A stretch of 64,000 bases of DNA from Brassica napus (lineage: Eukaryota; Streptophyta; Magnoliopsida; Brassicales; Brassicaceae): contig NC_063447.1 of NCBI RefSeq assembly GCF_020379485.1, positions 60,129,452 to 60,193,451 of the forward strand, in the 5' to 3' direction. Both the position numbers and the translations under genes were made by a program. Positions within the stretch are counted from its first letter, which is position 1. Every line of letters begins with the position of its first letter. The notes below the pieces were generated by a model. That model was given only the letters and a program-made list of their open reading frames with translations, was not told the DNA's origin and searched no databases. Of this stretch, positions 24,439-34,437 are shown in pieces.

Positions 24439-24831
24439 GAGAAAAAGACAAAAATAGCACTAAATCAAGTTTATGTTCCCAAACTAGCACTCAAGGTCAA
24501 AAGTCACAAAAATAGCACTTAATGTTTTATCAAAAGTCACAAACTTAGGGTTTAGAGTTAAAGGGTGGGGTTTAGAGTTTAGGGTTTAGAGTTTAGGGTT
24601 TAGGGTTTATGGTTTAGGGTTTAGGGTTTAGGGTTTAGAGTTTAGGGTTTAAGGGTTTAGGGTTTAGAGTTGAGAAATGAGGTTTTGGGGATAAGATTTC
24701 AAATTTTGAAAAATAAAAAAATTAAAATTTTCAAAGGATAAACTTAGAAAAGTGTTATTTTGGTCATTTTAGTTTTTGAGTGCTATTTTTGTGATATAAA
24801 CTTAGAAATGTGCTATTTTGGAGATTTGCCC
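24439..24831. mobile_element. MULE-type miniature element with telomere-like core (copy 1)
   Basis: Flanked by a perfect 9-bp duplication TTTTTTATT (24430-24438 and 24832-24840). The ends are imperfect inverted repeats sharing CAAAAATAGCAC. The core (about 24545-24675) is a run of TTTAGGG-like units with variants such as TTTAGAG. No coding capacity. The 9-bp duplication indicates Mutator-like mobilisation. Confidence 0.8.
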
Positions 24832-24840
24832 TTTTTTATT

Positions 24841-25240
24841 CTTCTAATTTCTTACAGGAATTTTCAAAGTGTTTTATCTTTTTCAGGATATTGTAACTCA
24901 AGACCACATGAAATGATGTTTATCCCTTTGAGATTGAGATATTGTTGTAGATTAGAAATAGTTGGCTGCCAATAAGTGAGCATTCAAGTCTGTGAATGGA
25001 TGGATACAAATGATCTCGTCCCCACCATTTGAGACTCAGATGATGCACTCAATTACTCATGTGAAGACGAGGCTTGGGCCAACCTCTTTTTTTCTTTCAG
25101 AAACTCAAGTACAGGTTTCTTGCTAAGCCCATACTAATTCCTTTAAGCCCATACCAATATTTATCACATTAGACCATGATTATAGGAATTTCTTAGTATG
25201 GGTTTTTAAGTTATTGAGAGATTTAATTAAATCAAAATAA
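24841..25240. other. Non-coding spacer downstream of the MULE-type element
   Basis: No gene recognised. From about 25172 a sequence with CATGATTATAGG and TATGGGTTTTTAA begins that resembles an inverted sequence at about 27900-27940; it may be one end of a gene-fragment-carrying element. Confidence 0.35.
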
Positions 25241-25244
25241 AATT

Positions 25245-26290
25245 AAAAAGCCATTACCGATCGTTGAGACGAAAGGCATTTATTTTTCTTTTTTTTCTTT
25301 TCTCTTGTTTTTCTCCGTCTTCTCCGATTCTCCGCCAGACCAAGATCGTGTCTGACGCTCCGACGAAGATTGTGTCTGCAATCGCTGCGACTTGTGGTGT
25401 GGACTAAGTCGGCTTTTGAGCAGGATCTATGGATTGTTTGAGAAGCCGTCGGAGAAGGAGAAGGGGTATGTGCTTCCCAGGGCTGATAGTGAAAATGGTG
25501 AAAACTGTCACGTGAGAAGACTTGGAAGAAGAGCTTCGTCTGCTGGCATCTTACAGAGGCCAAACACTGACCAAAACTGGTATGTGGTAGTTTTTTCATT
25601 AGACAAACTCTGCTTCACGTTTTAGCTCTGTGATATTGTCCTTGCTATATACATGTTGTGACTGATTTTGATAAACTAGTGCGAGGCATGATGTATTACC
25701 GAAGGGCTTTGGAGCTCCAGGCCTTCCTTGATATGGCAAAGGATGAAGGTGCCTCACGAAACTTTGTTATGATTACTTCTAAAACCTGTGTACACATTCC
25801 TGAATCTGTTTTCCCCAAAAGAGAGGTAAGCCTTCATCCAACCAAAAACACAGTTATTGTAAAATGTTTATATATTAATTACCTAAAAATGTTTATATAT
25901 GAATGATTAAAGAATATTGAAAAAAATAGAGCAGGTTCAAGATGTTCAATATGCAATTTGATGAGTTGCATCAGAGACAATCACAATGGACGGTTCCAGA
26001 CACAGAGCTAAGAGAGTCACTAAGACTTGCTGTTGCTGAAGTATTATTGCCTGCTTATAGATCATTCCTCAAACGCTTTGGGTAAAATCCTTTTTCTCTC
26101 TTACCTGCAAAAGCTTTTCAACATATTTTTAGTGTCAAGATGTAAACCTTAAAGAGATTTAAATTGTAGGCCTCTGGTTGAGAGTGGTAAGAATTCTCAG
26201 AGATACATAAAGTATACAGCTGAACATCTTGAGAGATTGGTGGATGAGTTGTTTGAAGGAAAGTCTATGAACGAACCACGACGGTAAAAT
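25245..26290 (+). pseudogene. Chimera of gene fragments: unknown, callose synthase-like, EXO70A-like
   Basis: Three kinds of exon-like pieces follow one another. (1) About 25400-25580 encodes GYVLPRADSENGENC and RRASSAGILQRP, family not recognised. (2) About 25680-25748 encodes RGMMYYRRALELQAFLDMAK, a segment typical of callose synthases (1,3-beta-glucan synthase), then runs on into unrecognised sequence to about 25824. (3) About 25934-26091 and 26170-26283 encode QRQSQWTVPDTELRESLRLA and, after a normal intron, ESGKNSQRYIKYTAEHLERL, a segment of the exocyst subunit EXO70A. Splice sites are largely kept, so the pieces look captured as genomic DNA. Loose inverted ends at about 25172 and 27937 suggest a Pack-MULE, but no target duplication was found. 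Confidence 0.6.
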
Positions 26291-27291
26291 CAAACTACCA
26301 AAGCTCATTTTGTAAGGTAAATTTCTGTCAAGCTACTTCACTTCTGTCTCCGTTGTATATGGAGTATCAACAATTCGTGTTTGTTTGTTTGTATTTTTCT
26401 TAGTGATGAGTGTGTAAATTACTTGGAAACAAGTTATTTCTCTTTTGTATAACGTTTACGTATCAAGCTTTGAGCTAAAACCTGATCTCTGGCAGAAAGT
26501 ATCAAGCTTTGAGCTTGATGATTCTCTAGTTCATTGTGTTCTTCCAAGATTTGAGGTAATTTAAATAAATGGGTTCTCACTAGTTTTCCATTCTTCTGAT
26601 CTGTGCTTATATAGTGGTTTGATCTTTTGTCTTTAAGATAGAAGATGGAGCAGTTCAAAGAGAGGAAGTTCACAGAGAATGTGGTAAAGGTGTCACTTCT
26701 TCTAAAGCTCTTTGTGGTCACATGGCTTGTCACTTTGAGAGAGAATAGAGGGTGTCATGTTCTCATTTTTTCAGGTCAAGAAGAGTGTAAAGTCATCAGT
26801 CATCAGTCATCAGTCATCAGTCACAGACTTGTGTAGTAATCACTTGTGCAATGCTTACGTACTAACTCTTGTAGTCTTGTAGTCTTGCAAACTCTTGTAG
26901 TCATCAGTCACGGACTTGTAAAGCTTTGTGTCTATATAAACTTGTGAACTCTTGTAGTGTTGTGAACTCTTGTAGTCTTGTCTATATAAACTTCTGAACT
27001 CTTGTAGTCTTGTCTATATAAACTTTGTATACCAAACTTTTATTCACAACACAACACTCTTCTTCATTCATCACACATCTTCTCTCAAGTTCCTTCTCAA
27101 GTTCTTTTTTGAAAACAAGTTTCATAAACAGGTTTATAAACAAGTTTCCTTCGACTTGTAAACAAGTTTTATAAAAAAAATCATCTCATGGTTTCTTTTT
27201 CTCAAAATATTTTTGAGGGATCGATCACTTGATGAAAATTTTGATCAACATTTTGATCAAACCTTTGAGATTTTTTCCATTCATTACCTTT
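26291..27291. other. Non-coding region with short tandem repeats
   Basis: Includes GTCATCA repeats at about 26793-26822 and imperfect repeats of a unit containing CTTGTAGTCTTG and TCTATATAAACTT at about 26868-27025. The TATATAAA words in the latter are repeat by-products. No gene recognised apart from the preceding fragments. Confidence 0.5.
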
Positions 27292-27300
27292 GAGAATTTT

Positions 27301-27762
27301 GAGAAAAAGACAAAAATAGCACTAAATCAAGTTTTTGTTTCCAAACTAGCACTCAAGGTCAAAAGTCACAAAAATAGCACTTAATGTTTTATCAAAAGTC
27401 ACAAACTTAGGGTTTAGAGTTAAAGGGTGGGGTTTAGGATTTAGGGTTTAGGGTTTAGGGTTTAGAGTTTAGGGTTTAGGGTTTAAATTTTAGGGTTTAG
27501 GGTTTAGAGTTTAGGGTTTATGGTTTAGAGTTTAGGGTTTAGAGTTTAGGGTTTAAAATTTAAGGTTTAGGGTTTAGAGTTTAGGGTTTAGGGTTTAGAG
27601 TTGAGAAATGAGGTTTTGGGTTTAAGATTTCAAATTTTGAAAAATAAAAAAATTAAAATTTTCAAAGAATAAACTTAGAAAGGTGCTATTTTGGTCATTT
27701 TAGTTTTTGAGTGCTATTTTTGTGATATAAACTTAGAAATGTGCTATTTTAGAGATTCGCCC
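27301..27762. mobile_element. MULE-type miniature element with telomere-like core (copy 2)
   Basis: Nearly the same outer sequences as 24439-24831. It is flanked by a different perfect 9-bp duplication, GAGAATTTT (27292-27300 and 27763-27771), so it is an independent insertion. The TTTAGGG-like core (about 27410-27600) is longer than in copy 1. Confidence 0.82.
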
Positions 27763-27771
27763 GAGAATTTT

Positions 27772-28335
27772 TCCATTCAAGCTCAGATTTTTTTTTCGAA
27801 TTATTCTCGATTATTGTACTAATCTTTGTTTTTATGTTTTTTTAAATCTATATTTTAAATGTTATCTTTTAATATGTTTTATTTAATAAATAAATTTTTT
27901 AAGAACCCCTAATTATGAAACTCCCATTGGACTGCTCAAAATGGAATTTCTTAACTAGAGTTATTAACCCCACTTAAATACATTTAAAATATAAAATAAT
28001 TGTTAAGAAGGACAAGAAGTCTGTTTGAGTTACTTCCCTGTGAACATGAACTACTCAAACAGTAAAAAGAGTTTGTGTGACGATTACGGTTTCACATGTG
28101 ACTGTGTGACAGGTGTAACTTGGTAATCTAGTTGGTTGGAAGATGAATAATAAGAAGGTGCCAAAGAAGAAGTGGTCTGCTGAGTCCAAGTTTTCTCAGG
28201 CTTACTTCTTTTGTAATATATATATTTTTCACTAGGAGAATTGTTTTGGCACTTTTGCTCTAATGTTAACTTATAATTAGCTTACTCATGGCCACTCAAC
28301 AACATAAACTATATGATCATTATGAAGCATTATTA
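27772..28335. other. Sulfotransferase 3' flank
   Basis: AT-rich to about 27990, then ordinary spacer. A short ATG-initiated frame near 28143 (MNNKKVPKKKWSAESKFSQAYF) is not recognised. No delimited repeat beyond the possible inverted end near 27900-27940. Confidence 0.4.
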
Positions 28336-29250
28336 TTAAAAAATGTTGAGATCCAAACCAGATCCTCTCCATTTCATTTCAGCAATGTCTTCAAGCTCCT
28401 TCATCATCTCTTGTGTAAGATGATTCTTCCAATCTCCAACCACACCTTTCCTAAAGAACATCTTATACTTAGTTCCACTCCAGTGAACTCCTTCTCCTGT
28501 TTCTTTACTTGCACCCCTCAGATTCTCGAAGCTACACTCTTTCACCACCTTCTCCACCATCGTCTTACACCCCAAGAAGTCTGCTATCCTCTTCACGTTC
28601 TCTTCTGGTTTTCCTTTCAGTTCTTCGTAAGTGAGGAACAACACACCGTCTCGGTCTCTTGCTTCCCAGAACTCGAGTACGTGTTCGAAGTAGGGACCGG
28701 CCGGGACAATCCCCTTGCAGAAGTCATCAAAGGCTTCTTGGATGGAGATCTCGGTCCCGAACTTGTTGTTGTAGAGATGCCAGAGAGAGACGAAAGTGTC
28801 AGCTGGGTGGCGAGTTATGTAAATGACTTTGGACCCTGAGGTCATGACAGTGTCCGGTAAAAACGAGAGAGGGAGATGGGTGTTGAACACTCTAGGACAA
28901 GAGATCTTTGTTGTGTCCTTTGATGGGTTTTCACCGAACAACTCGATCTCCAAAAAGGGTACGACCTCGTGGGGGTTGAGGTTATCCAGATGGTCACGGT
29001 CGTCGTGTATGGTTGAGCTGTGTCTGAGAATGGAAAAGGTTAGAGCTTTGAGCCAAGTAGTGCCGGTTTTGGGGAAAGAGGCGAGGATTATGTCGGAAGG
29101 AAGAGGTGTGTAGTGTGCTCTTATAGCTTCAGAGGCAGTGATGAACTCTGGTTTGAACCAGAAGCCTTTGTGTCTAATGCGTTGTCCGTCGACCCACCAC
29201 TTGGCTTCTGGTGGTGAGAGTCTGTCTTCTTGTTGTTGTGGAGTGCCCAT
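28336..29250 (-). CDS. Cytosolic sulfotransferase (SOT family)
   Basis: A single exon of 304 codons, as usual for plant SOT genes. The 5'-phosphosulfate-binding loop ASFPKTGTTWLKAL lies at about residues 58-71. The 3'-phosphate-binding segment VIYITRHPADTFVSLWHLYN is at about 142-161, and the C-terminal GVVGDWKNHLT motif at about 268-278. The catalytic His corresponds to the NTHLPLS segment near 125. The enzyme would transfer sulfate from PAPS to a small hydroxylated substrate in the cytosol (brassinosteroids, flavonoids, hydroxyjasmonate or desulfoglucosinolates are known substrates in the family); the substrate cannot be read from sequence. The C terminus ends at GLDLNIF, slightly short of many relatives. 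No equivalent is known to me at the syntenic Arabidopsis position, so it may have moved here. Its upstream region is duplicated at 20265-20520. Confidence 0.93.
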   Translation of the reverse strand: MGTPQQQEDRLSPPEAKWWVDGQRIRHKGFWFKPEFITASEAIRAHYTPLPSDIILASFPKTGTTWLKALTFSILRHSSTIHDDRDHLDNLNPHEVVPFLEIELFGENPSKDTTKISCPRVFNTHLPLSFLPDTVMTSGSKVIYITRHPADTFVSLWHLYNNKFGTEISIQEAFDDFCKGIVPAGPYFEHVLEFWEARDRDGVLFLTYEELKGKPEENVKRIADFLGCKTMVEKVVKECSFENLRGASKETGEGVHWSGTKYKMFFRKGVVGDWKNHLTQEMMKELEDIAEMKWRGSGLDLNIF

Positions 29251-30245
29251 GAAGAAAGGATGTGTTTTGAGATTTGAAGTTTGAGCAAGTCAGTGACTCA
29301 TATAGGCTTTGCTTAGAAAGAAACACGTAGCATGAATTTTTTGGCTTATAGAAAACACGTAGCATGAGTTTTTTTCGCTTATAGGAACACGTAGTAAGAG
29401 TTTTTTGGCCTAACCAGGCACCAGATGGTACCCGAAAGATCTGGAGACCTCATGCTTCCTACCAAACATATTCGAAAACGTATACACTATACAAATATAT
29501 TCTCTTTTTCTTTCATACAAGATTTTATTGATTTAACACGGAGATATCCTAGATTTATGGAAGAATTTAGAAACTAATTTGTAAAAATAAATGCATTCCA
29601 CGAATACACTCTTTTTAGGTGTGCAAATGAGCGAAAGCATAAAGTCATAATTATGTAGATATCCAAGAACAATATAACTTAGTTTCGTACATCATATAAA
29701 TCAAACCTCAAACGTATTAGTGTCAAATTTCCGTCTCTTTACCATTCAACAGACATATAAGATCCTTATTGCTGGAAGAAAAAACAGAAGGTTTAAATTT
29801 GGTGGAGGTTCTGTTCAATTACTAAAGTTTTGTTTTGTTTTTTTTTTTTTTGACATCTACAGTTTTTGTTAAATAATCCCACTATTTGTGGTCCATCTAG
29901 TGTACTTTACCAACCTACCTTGTCTTTTTAAAGACCCCCATAGTACATAATACAGTTAAAATATTTCAACTTGAAATGCAGAAAATATACTAACACTACT
30001 GGATCATTGAAACATTTCACTGTAAGATGTGTGTAAATGACCAGTCATCATATCTTTGACGAGGCATATCACTAGTAGAGATAGCAAATTGATAGTATTA
30101 TTCGGTAATGTTTTTTTGTAATCATGAAAATATTAAGTAATGTTGTCTTCCATGCATCCTGCAAAACATAACTGTATAAGCTGAATTAATAGACCATTTG
30201 ATTCGATGTTTTTTGTGAGCTTCAGATAAGATTGTCGTCATGCTA
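29251..30245. other. Sulfotransferase upstream region and spacer
   Basis: The first ~260 bp are the sulfotransferase 5' UTR and promoter and are copied at 20300-20520. Past that the sequence is AT-rich and unremarkable to the exon-like fragment at 30246. Confidence 0.45.
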
Positions 30246-30314
30246 TCAAATTAATTCTTTGACAAGATCTGAGAACTTTGCAACATCTTCCTCATCAGTG
30301 GCTCCAGCAATGCC
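30246..30314 (-). pseudogene. Isolated terminal-exon-like fragment
   Basis: On the minus strand an AG acceptor at 30315-30316 is followed by a 22-codon open segment beginning GIAGATDEEDVAKFSDLV and ending ELI then TGA. Composition and codon quality look like a real last exon, but no upstream exon can be seen before the MULE-type insertion. Family not recognised. Confidence 0.35.
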
Positions 30315-30521
30315 CTGTTCATTTTATGCAATGAAAATCTCAAACAAGAGCAAACAAGTAAGGCTTTGCGGTGTTGGCTATTGTTTTTTAAATTCAATGA
30401 TGATAAGCTGAACAGTAAAATCAACTATTATATTTGAATTTTCATTGAAAAGCTTCGAGATACTTTTGAAAAAACTCAATTTAGGCATGTCACTTTATTC
30501 ATAAACCAAAGTTTAATTAAA

Positions 30522-31170
30522 GAGTTATTCTTGGGTTCACCCCCTAGAAAATTGTCATTTTAAATCTAGTATCTTTTAATTAAGGAAACCAAATAACTTG
30601 TCAAATTATATTATTTTTTCAAAATAAAATTTAAAAATAAATAAAAATAATATATAAAAAACGAATTCAAAAAAAAAAATGTTGTCAACAAAACACTAAA
30701 CCCTAATACTAAACCCTAAACTCTAATCCTAAACCCTAAATCCTTGGGTAAACCCTAAATCTTTGGGTAAACCCCTAAACCCTTGGAAAAACACTAAACA
30801 TGTTGTCAACAAAACACTAAACCCTAAACTCTAATCCTAAACCCTAAACCCTTGGGAAAACCTTAAACCCTTGGGTAAATCCTAAACTCTTGGGTAAACC
30901 CTAAACCCTTAGGTAAACCCTAAACCCTTGGAAAAACACTAAACATTTGGATAAATTCTAAATTCTAAATCTTAAACACTAAACTCTAAATCTTAAAAAT
31001 AAATATTTTTTTAAATAATCTTTTTTTAGAACTATTGTTATTTCTCTTTATTTAATTTTTTATTTTTTATTTTAAAAGCATAATATAATTTGGTAAGTTA
31101 TTTTGTTTCCTTAATTAAAAGATATTAGATCTAAAATGACAACTTTCTAGGGTGAACCCAAGAAAAAGTC
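30522..31170. mobile_element. MULE-type element with long inverted ends and telomere-like core (copy 3, other subfamily)
   Basis: Terminal inverted repeats of about 85 bp start GAGTTATTCTTGGGTTC on the left and GACTTTTTCTTGGGTTC on the right (reverse complement). Flanking 9-mers TTAATTAAA and TTGATTAAA differ at one base. The core (about 30690-30990) is a run of CCCTAAA-like units broken by CTTGGGTAAA. It shares the telomere-like core, but not the ends, with copies 1 and 2. Confidence 0.78.
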
Positions 31171-31584
31171 TTGATTAAATGATTCTAATACAACCTTTTG
31201 ATTGAGATACTAAATATTTTAGCCATGCATGCTGGGCCTTCCTAGCTCACAATATATTTTACAAATGATGTACATGGGCCTTGATATACACTATAATGGG
31301 CTTTATTTGTTATAAAGCAGCAGCAGCCCAAGATACGTATTCACATCGTTTTCATTATATTTTACAAATCTTTCTTTTTGTTTTTTGGACAAAATATCTT
31401 GAAAAATTCTAAAAACGAAAGCGTTCACGACAAAAAGGCTATATATGATAACGATGCCACGTCCTTTTGACGTTGCCATCTTCTTCCTGCTCCCTCCTCG
31501 AACAAATCAAATCAAATCAAATCAAATCATCCCTCTCATCGCCGCGAATTCTCTGTTTAATCATCTCCGGCGGCTGAGAGAAAA
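31171..31584 (+). promoter_or_regulatory. AVT6D-type promoter and 5' UTR
   Basis: Contains several GGGCCTT/GGGCTTT words (about 31230, 31275, 31298) that resemble site II elements, and an AATCAAATCAAATCAAATC repeat at about 31505-31527 just before the start codon. Most of it is copied at 20535-20820. Confidence 0.5.
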
Positions 31585-33672
31585 ATGACCCCGGCGATTA
31601 AAGCGCCTCTATTACCTAGCCACGACCCTTCCTCATCATCACCACCCGAGGAGAAGCACGGCTCGTTCGCCGGAGCAATCTTCAACGTCTCAACGAGCAT
31701 AGTCGGAGCCGGGATCATGTCGATTCCCGCCGCGTTCAAAGTCCTCGGCGTAATCCCGTCTCTATCGATAATCGTGATCATAGCGTGGCTCTCGAACGTG
31801 TCGGCCGGGTTTCTGATGAAATCCACGGTCGCCGGAGATGCGACGACTTACGCCGGCGTGATGAAGGAGTCGTTCGGGAAGCCTGGATCCGTCGCTGTTC
31901 AGGTTATCACGATGGTGGTGACGTTTGGGTCAATGATCATTTTCTCTATTATCATAGGTAAAAAGTTTTTAAGTCTCTTACGAATCTTAAACTATTAAAT
32001 TGGTTTGGTGACTTGTTGTTTGTTAATCGGGTCAGGTCGTTGCGGTTTCGGGTTATTCGGGTTGGGTTATTTAGGACACTTTTAGGAACTAAACATTTTT
32101 CGGACCGAGTTTGGTCGGGTTTCTATTTTGTAAGTAGAAATAGTTTGGATTTGGTTTTTAAATCCGACAAAAGCCAGAAAATCCGAATTAAATCCAAAAA
32201 AAAATATTTAGATAATTTGTGTTATCGAATAACTTAGTTATATTACTATAGTTATTATTAATTTAAAAGTGAAATAATTAAGATTTTTAAATATATAAAT
32301 TATATTTGGGATATTTGGTTAACTGTTCGGTTCGGTTTTCGTTTTGGATTTAGAGAAATAGTAACCAGAAGTGGTTATTAAGCTCTGGTTCCAGTTGTGT
32401 ATTTAGAGAATTAATAACATTGTTTTACTTCTCTTAGGTGATGTTCTCTCTGGTAATGAAAAGGGAGGAGTTATACATTTGGGTCTTCTTCAAGGATGGT
32501 TTGGTTCTCATTGGTGGAACACGAGATTCTTTAGTTTGTTATTCATCTTCGTCTTCCTCTTCCTTCCCTTAGTCTTATGCAGACGCGTTGGTACGTTTTT
32601 TTAAACCACAAATCTTTAAAGAAGACTTTGCTTTTGTTGTTTGTTGTTCTGATGGTTTTTGTATGTTTCTGTAGATAGATTGGCTTTAAGCTCTGCGATC
32701 TCGTTTCTGCTTGCGCTATTCTTTGTTATCATAAGCTCCGTGCTAGCGATTGTAGCACTCGTGCAAGGGAGAACAAAGAGTCCAAGACTCTTCCCTGATC
32801 TCAACAATGGAGGACAGTCTTTCTTCAACCTCTTCACTGCTTCACCTGTGATTGTAACAGCCTTTACGTTTCATTTCAACCGTAAGAAACCGAACCTTTA
32901 CACTCTTTTTACTGTTCTTTGATTCTGAAGTTATTATGGTAAATTGTTTCTGCAGTCCATCCGGTTGGATTCGAGCTCAAAGATCCATTACAAGTGCTTT
33001 CAGCAACAAGAGTCTCTGTGATTTTATGCGCTACGATCTACTCAGCGACTGGTCTCTTCTGTTACCTTCTCTTTGGGGATGCAACAATGACTGATGTTCT
33101 TATGAACTTTGATGAAAGCTCCGGTTCTTCAATAGGTTCGTTGCTAAACGACATCGTTAGAGCCAGCTACGCGATTCACCTCATGCTTGTGTTTCCTCTG
33201 CTCAACTTCTCCTTGAGAGCCAACCTCGACGAGCTATTGTTCCCTAAGAAGGTTTCTTTGGTGAATGACAATAAAAGATTCTTCGGACTCACTTTTCCAT
33301 TGCTCATATCTTGTTTCTTGGCTGCTATTGCTATACCGGACATTTGGTACTTCTTTCAGTTCTTGGGATCAACTTCTACTGTCTCTATAGCATTCATCTT
33401 TCCAGCTGCAATTGTCTTGAGGTACACATTTATTAGCTCGTCTTCTGTACTTCTAACTGATTCAGGTTCAAATCTGATTAACTGTTTTTTGGAATAATGG
33501 AAGGAATGTGAATGGTATCTCAACGTTGAAAGAGAAGATTGTTGCTTCAGTAATGTTTGCTCTTGCTGTTGCCACAAGCATCATTGCCATTTCAACAAAC
33601 ATATACAGCTTCACAGAAACAGAAGAAGCATTAAATTTTTTAAGCAGTCACAGTCTCTTCAAGAATCTGTAA
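31585..33672 (+). CDS. AVT6D: Transmembrane amino acid transporter, AVT6 type
   Basis: Five exons: 31585-31957, 32438-32590, 32675-32881, 32956-33421 and 33504-33672. They join in frame to 455 residues. The protein starts [12 protein letters not shown], then has the first helix signature GAIFNVSTSIVGAGIMSIP, and about eleven hydrophobic segments in all. These include SMIIFSIIIG, ALFFVIISSVLAIVALV, SPVIVTAFTFHFN and FFQFLGSTSTVSIAFIFPA. This is the AAAP/SLC38-like superfamily; Arabidopsis AVT6 members export amino acids from the vacuole in heterologous assays. Placement between RER5 and SMO4 matches At2g40420. No lesion seen. Intron 1 contains a dispersed TTCGGGTT-rich repeat (about 32014-32400). 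The 5' part of exon 1 and the promoter are duplicated at 20535-20930. Confidence 0.93.
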
Positions 33673-34437
33673 AGATGGTAGGAGTTTCAAGATTGCATTG
33701 TATTTTTTCATATGAATGTAAAATAGGTTGTGAATGAGTGGTGTAATAGCAGAACTTCAGGAATTGGTTGTTTTTTTTTTGTAACACATTCAATTGGTAT
33801 GTTTGTATTGGGGGAAAAGATTGAATCAAACAAATAAGAAGATTAAATATTATTTCTTTGCTTATTTTGCCAGCTATATTGAAGCAAAGACTAAAAACAA
33901 AGATAATGCTTATTTTGCCAGCTATGACCGAAGATAATGTTTATCCAATGATTGAAGCAAAGACTAAAAACAAACTCAATGTTAAAAGTGAAAACACAAC
34001 ATTTATTAGCTCCCATACTGCACAAATCATATGATAGCAAGAACACAACATGACCTACTTTGTTCACAGTATGAGACCATTTGCTTTGAGAAAAAAGCTT
34101 TAGACAGTTGTGTAAGTAATTTGCAAATCCACCATATTTTAGCAAATACTTAAAACGTACCAAAGAAATATCAAATACTCAGCTTCAGCTTGTGCCCACG
34201 CCTAATGCTGTACTGTTATAGTGACTTAAGGAATTTAAATGTTTATATGGGGTAGGGGAGATAAAACCAAACAAAGTAGAATATTATTTCATTACTGATT
34301 TGTTATAAAAAAGATTGAAGCAAAATGCCAAAGATTAAAACTTAATGTCAAAACACAACATATATGATTATAGTATCCGCTGCTGTTACCATAGTAAAAA
34401 GTTGTTTTTAAAACCAGCCGTTACAGTGAAAGAACTC
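33673..34437. other. Convergent 3' region between AVT6D and SMO4
   Basis: Probable 3' UTRs of the two convergent genes. A local direct repeat (GCTTATTTTGCCAGCTAT at about 33859 and 33907) is present. No gene recognised. Confidence 0.45.

Noticed and set aside
24540..24680. Interstitial telomere left by a chromosome fusion
   Set aside because: The tract lies inside a small element with a perfect 9-bp target duplication and has sister copies nearby.
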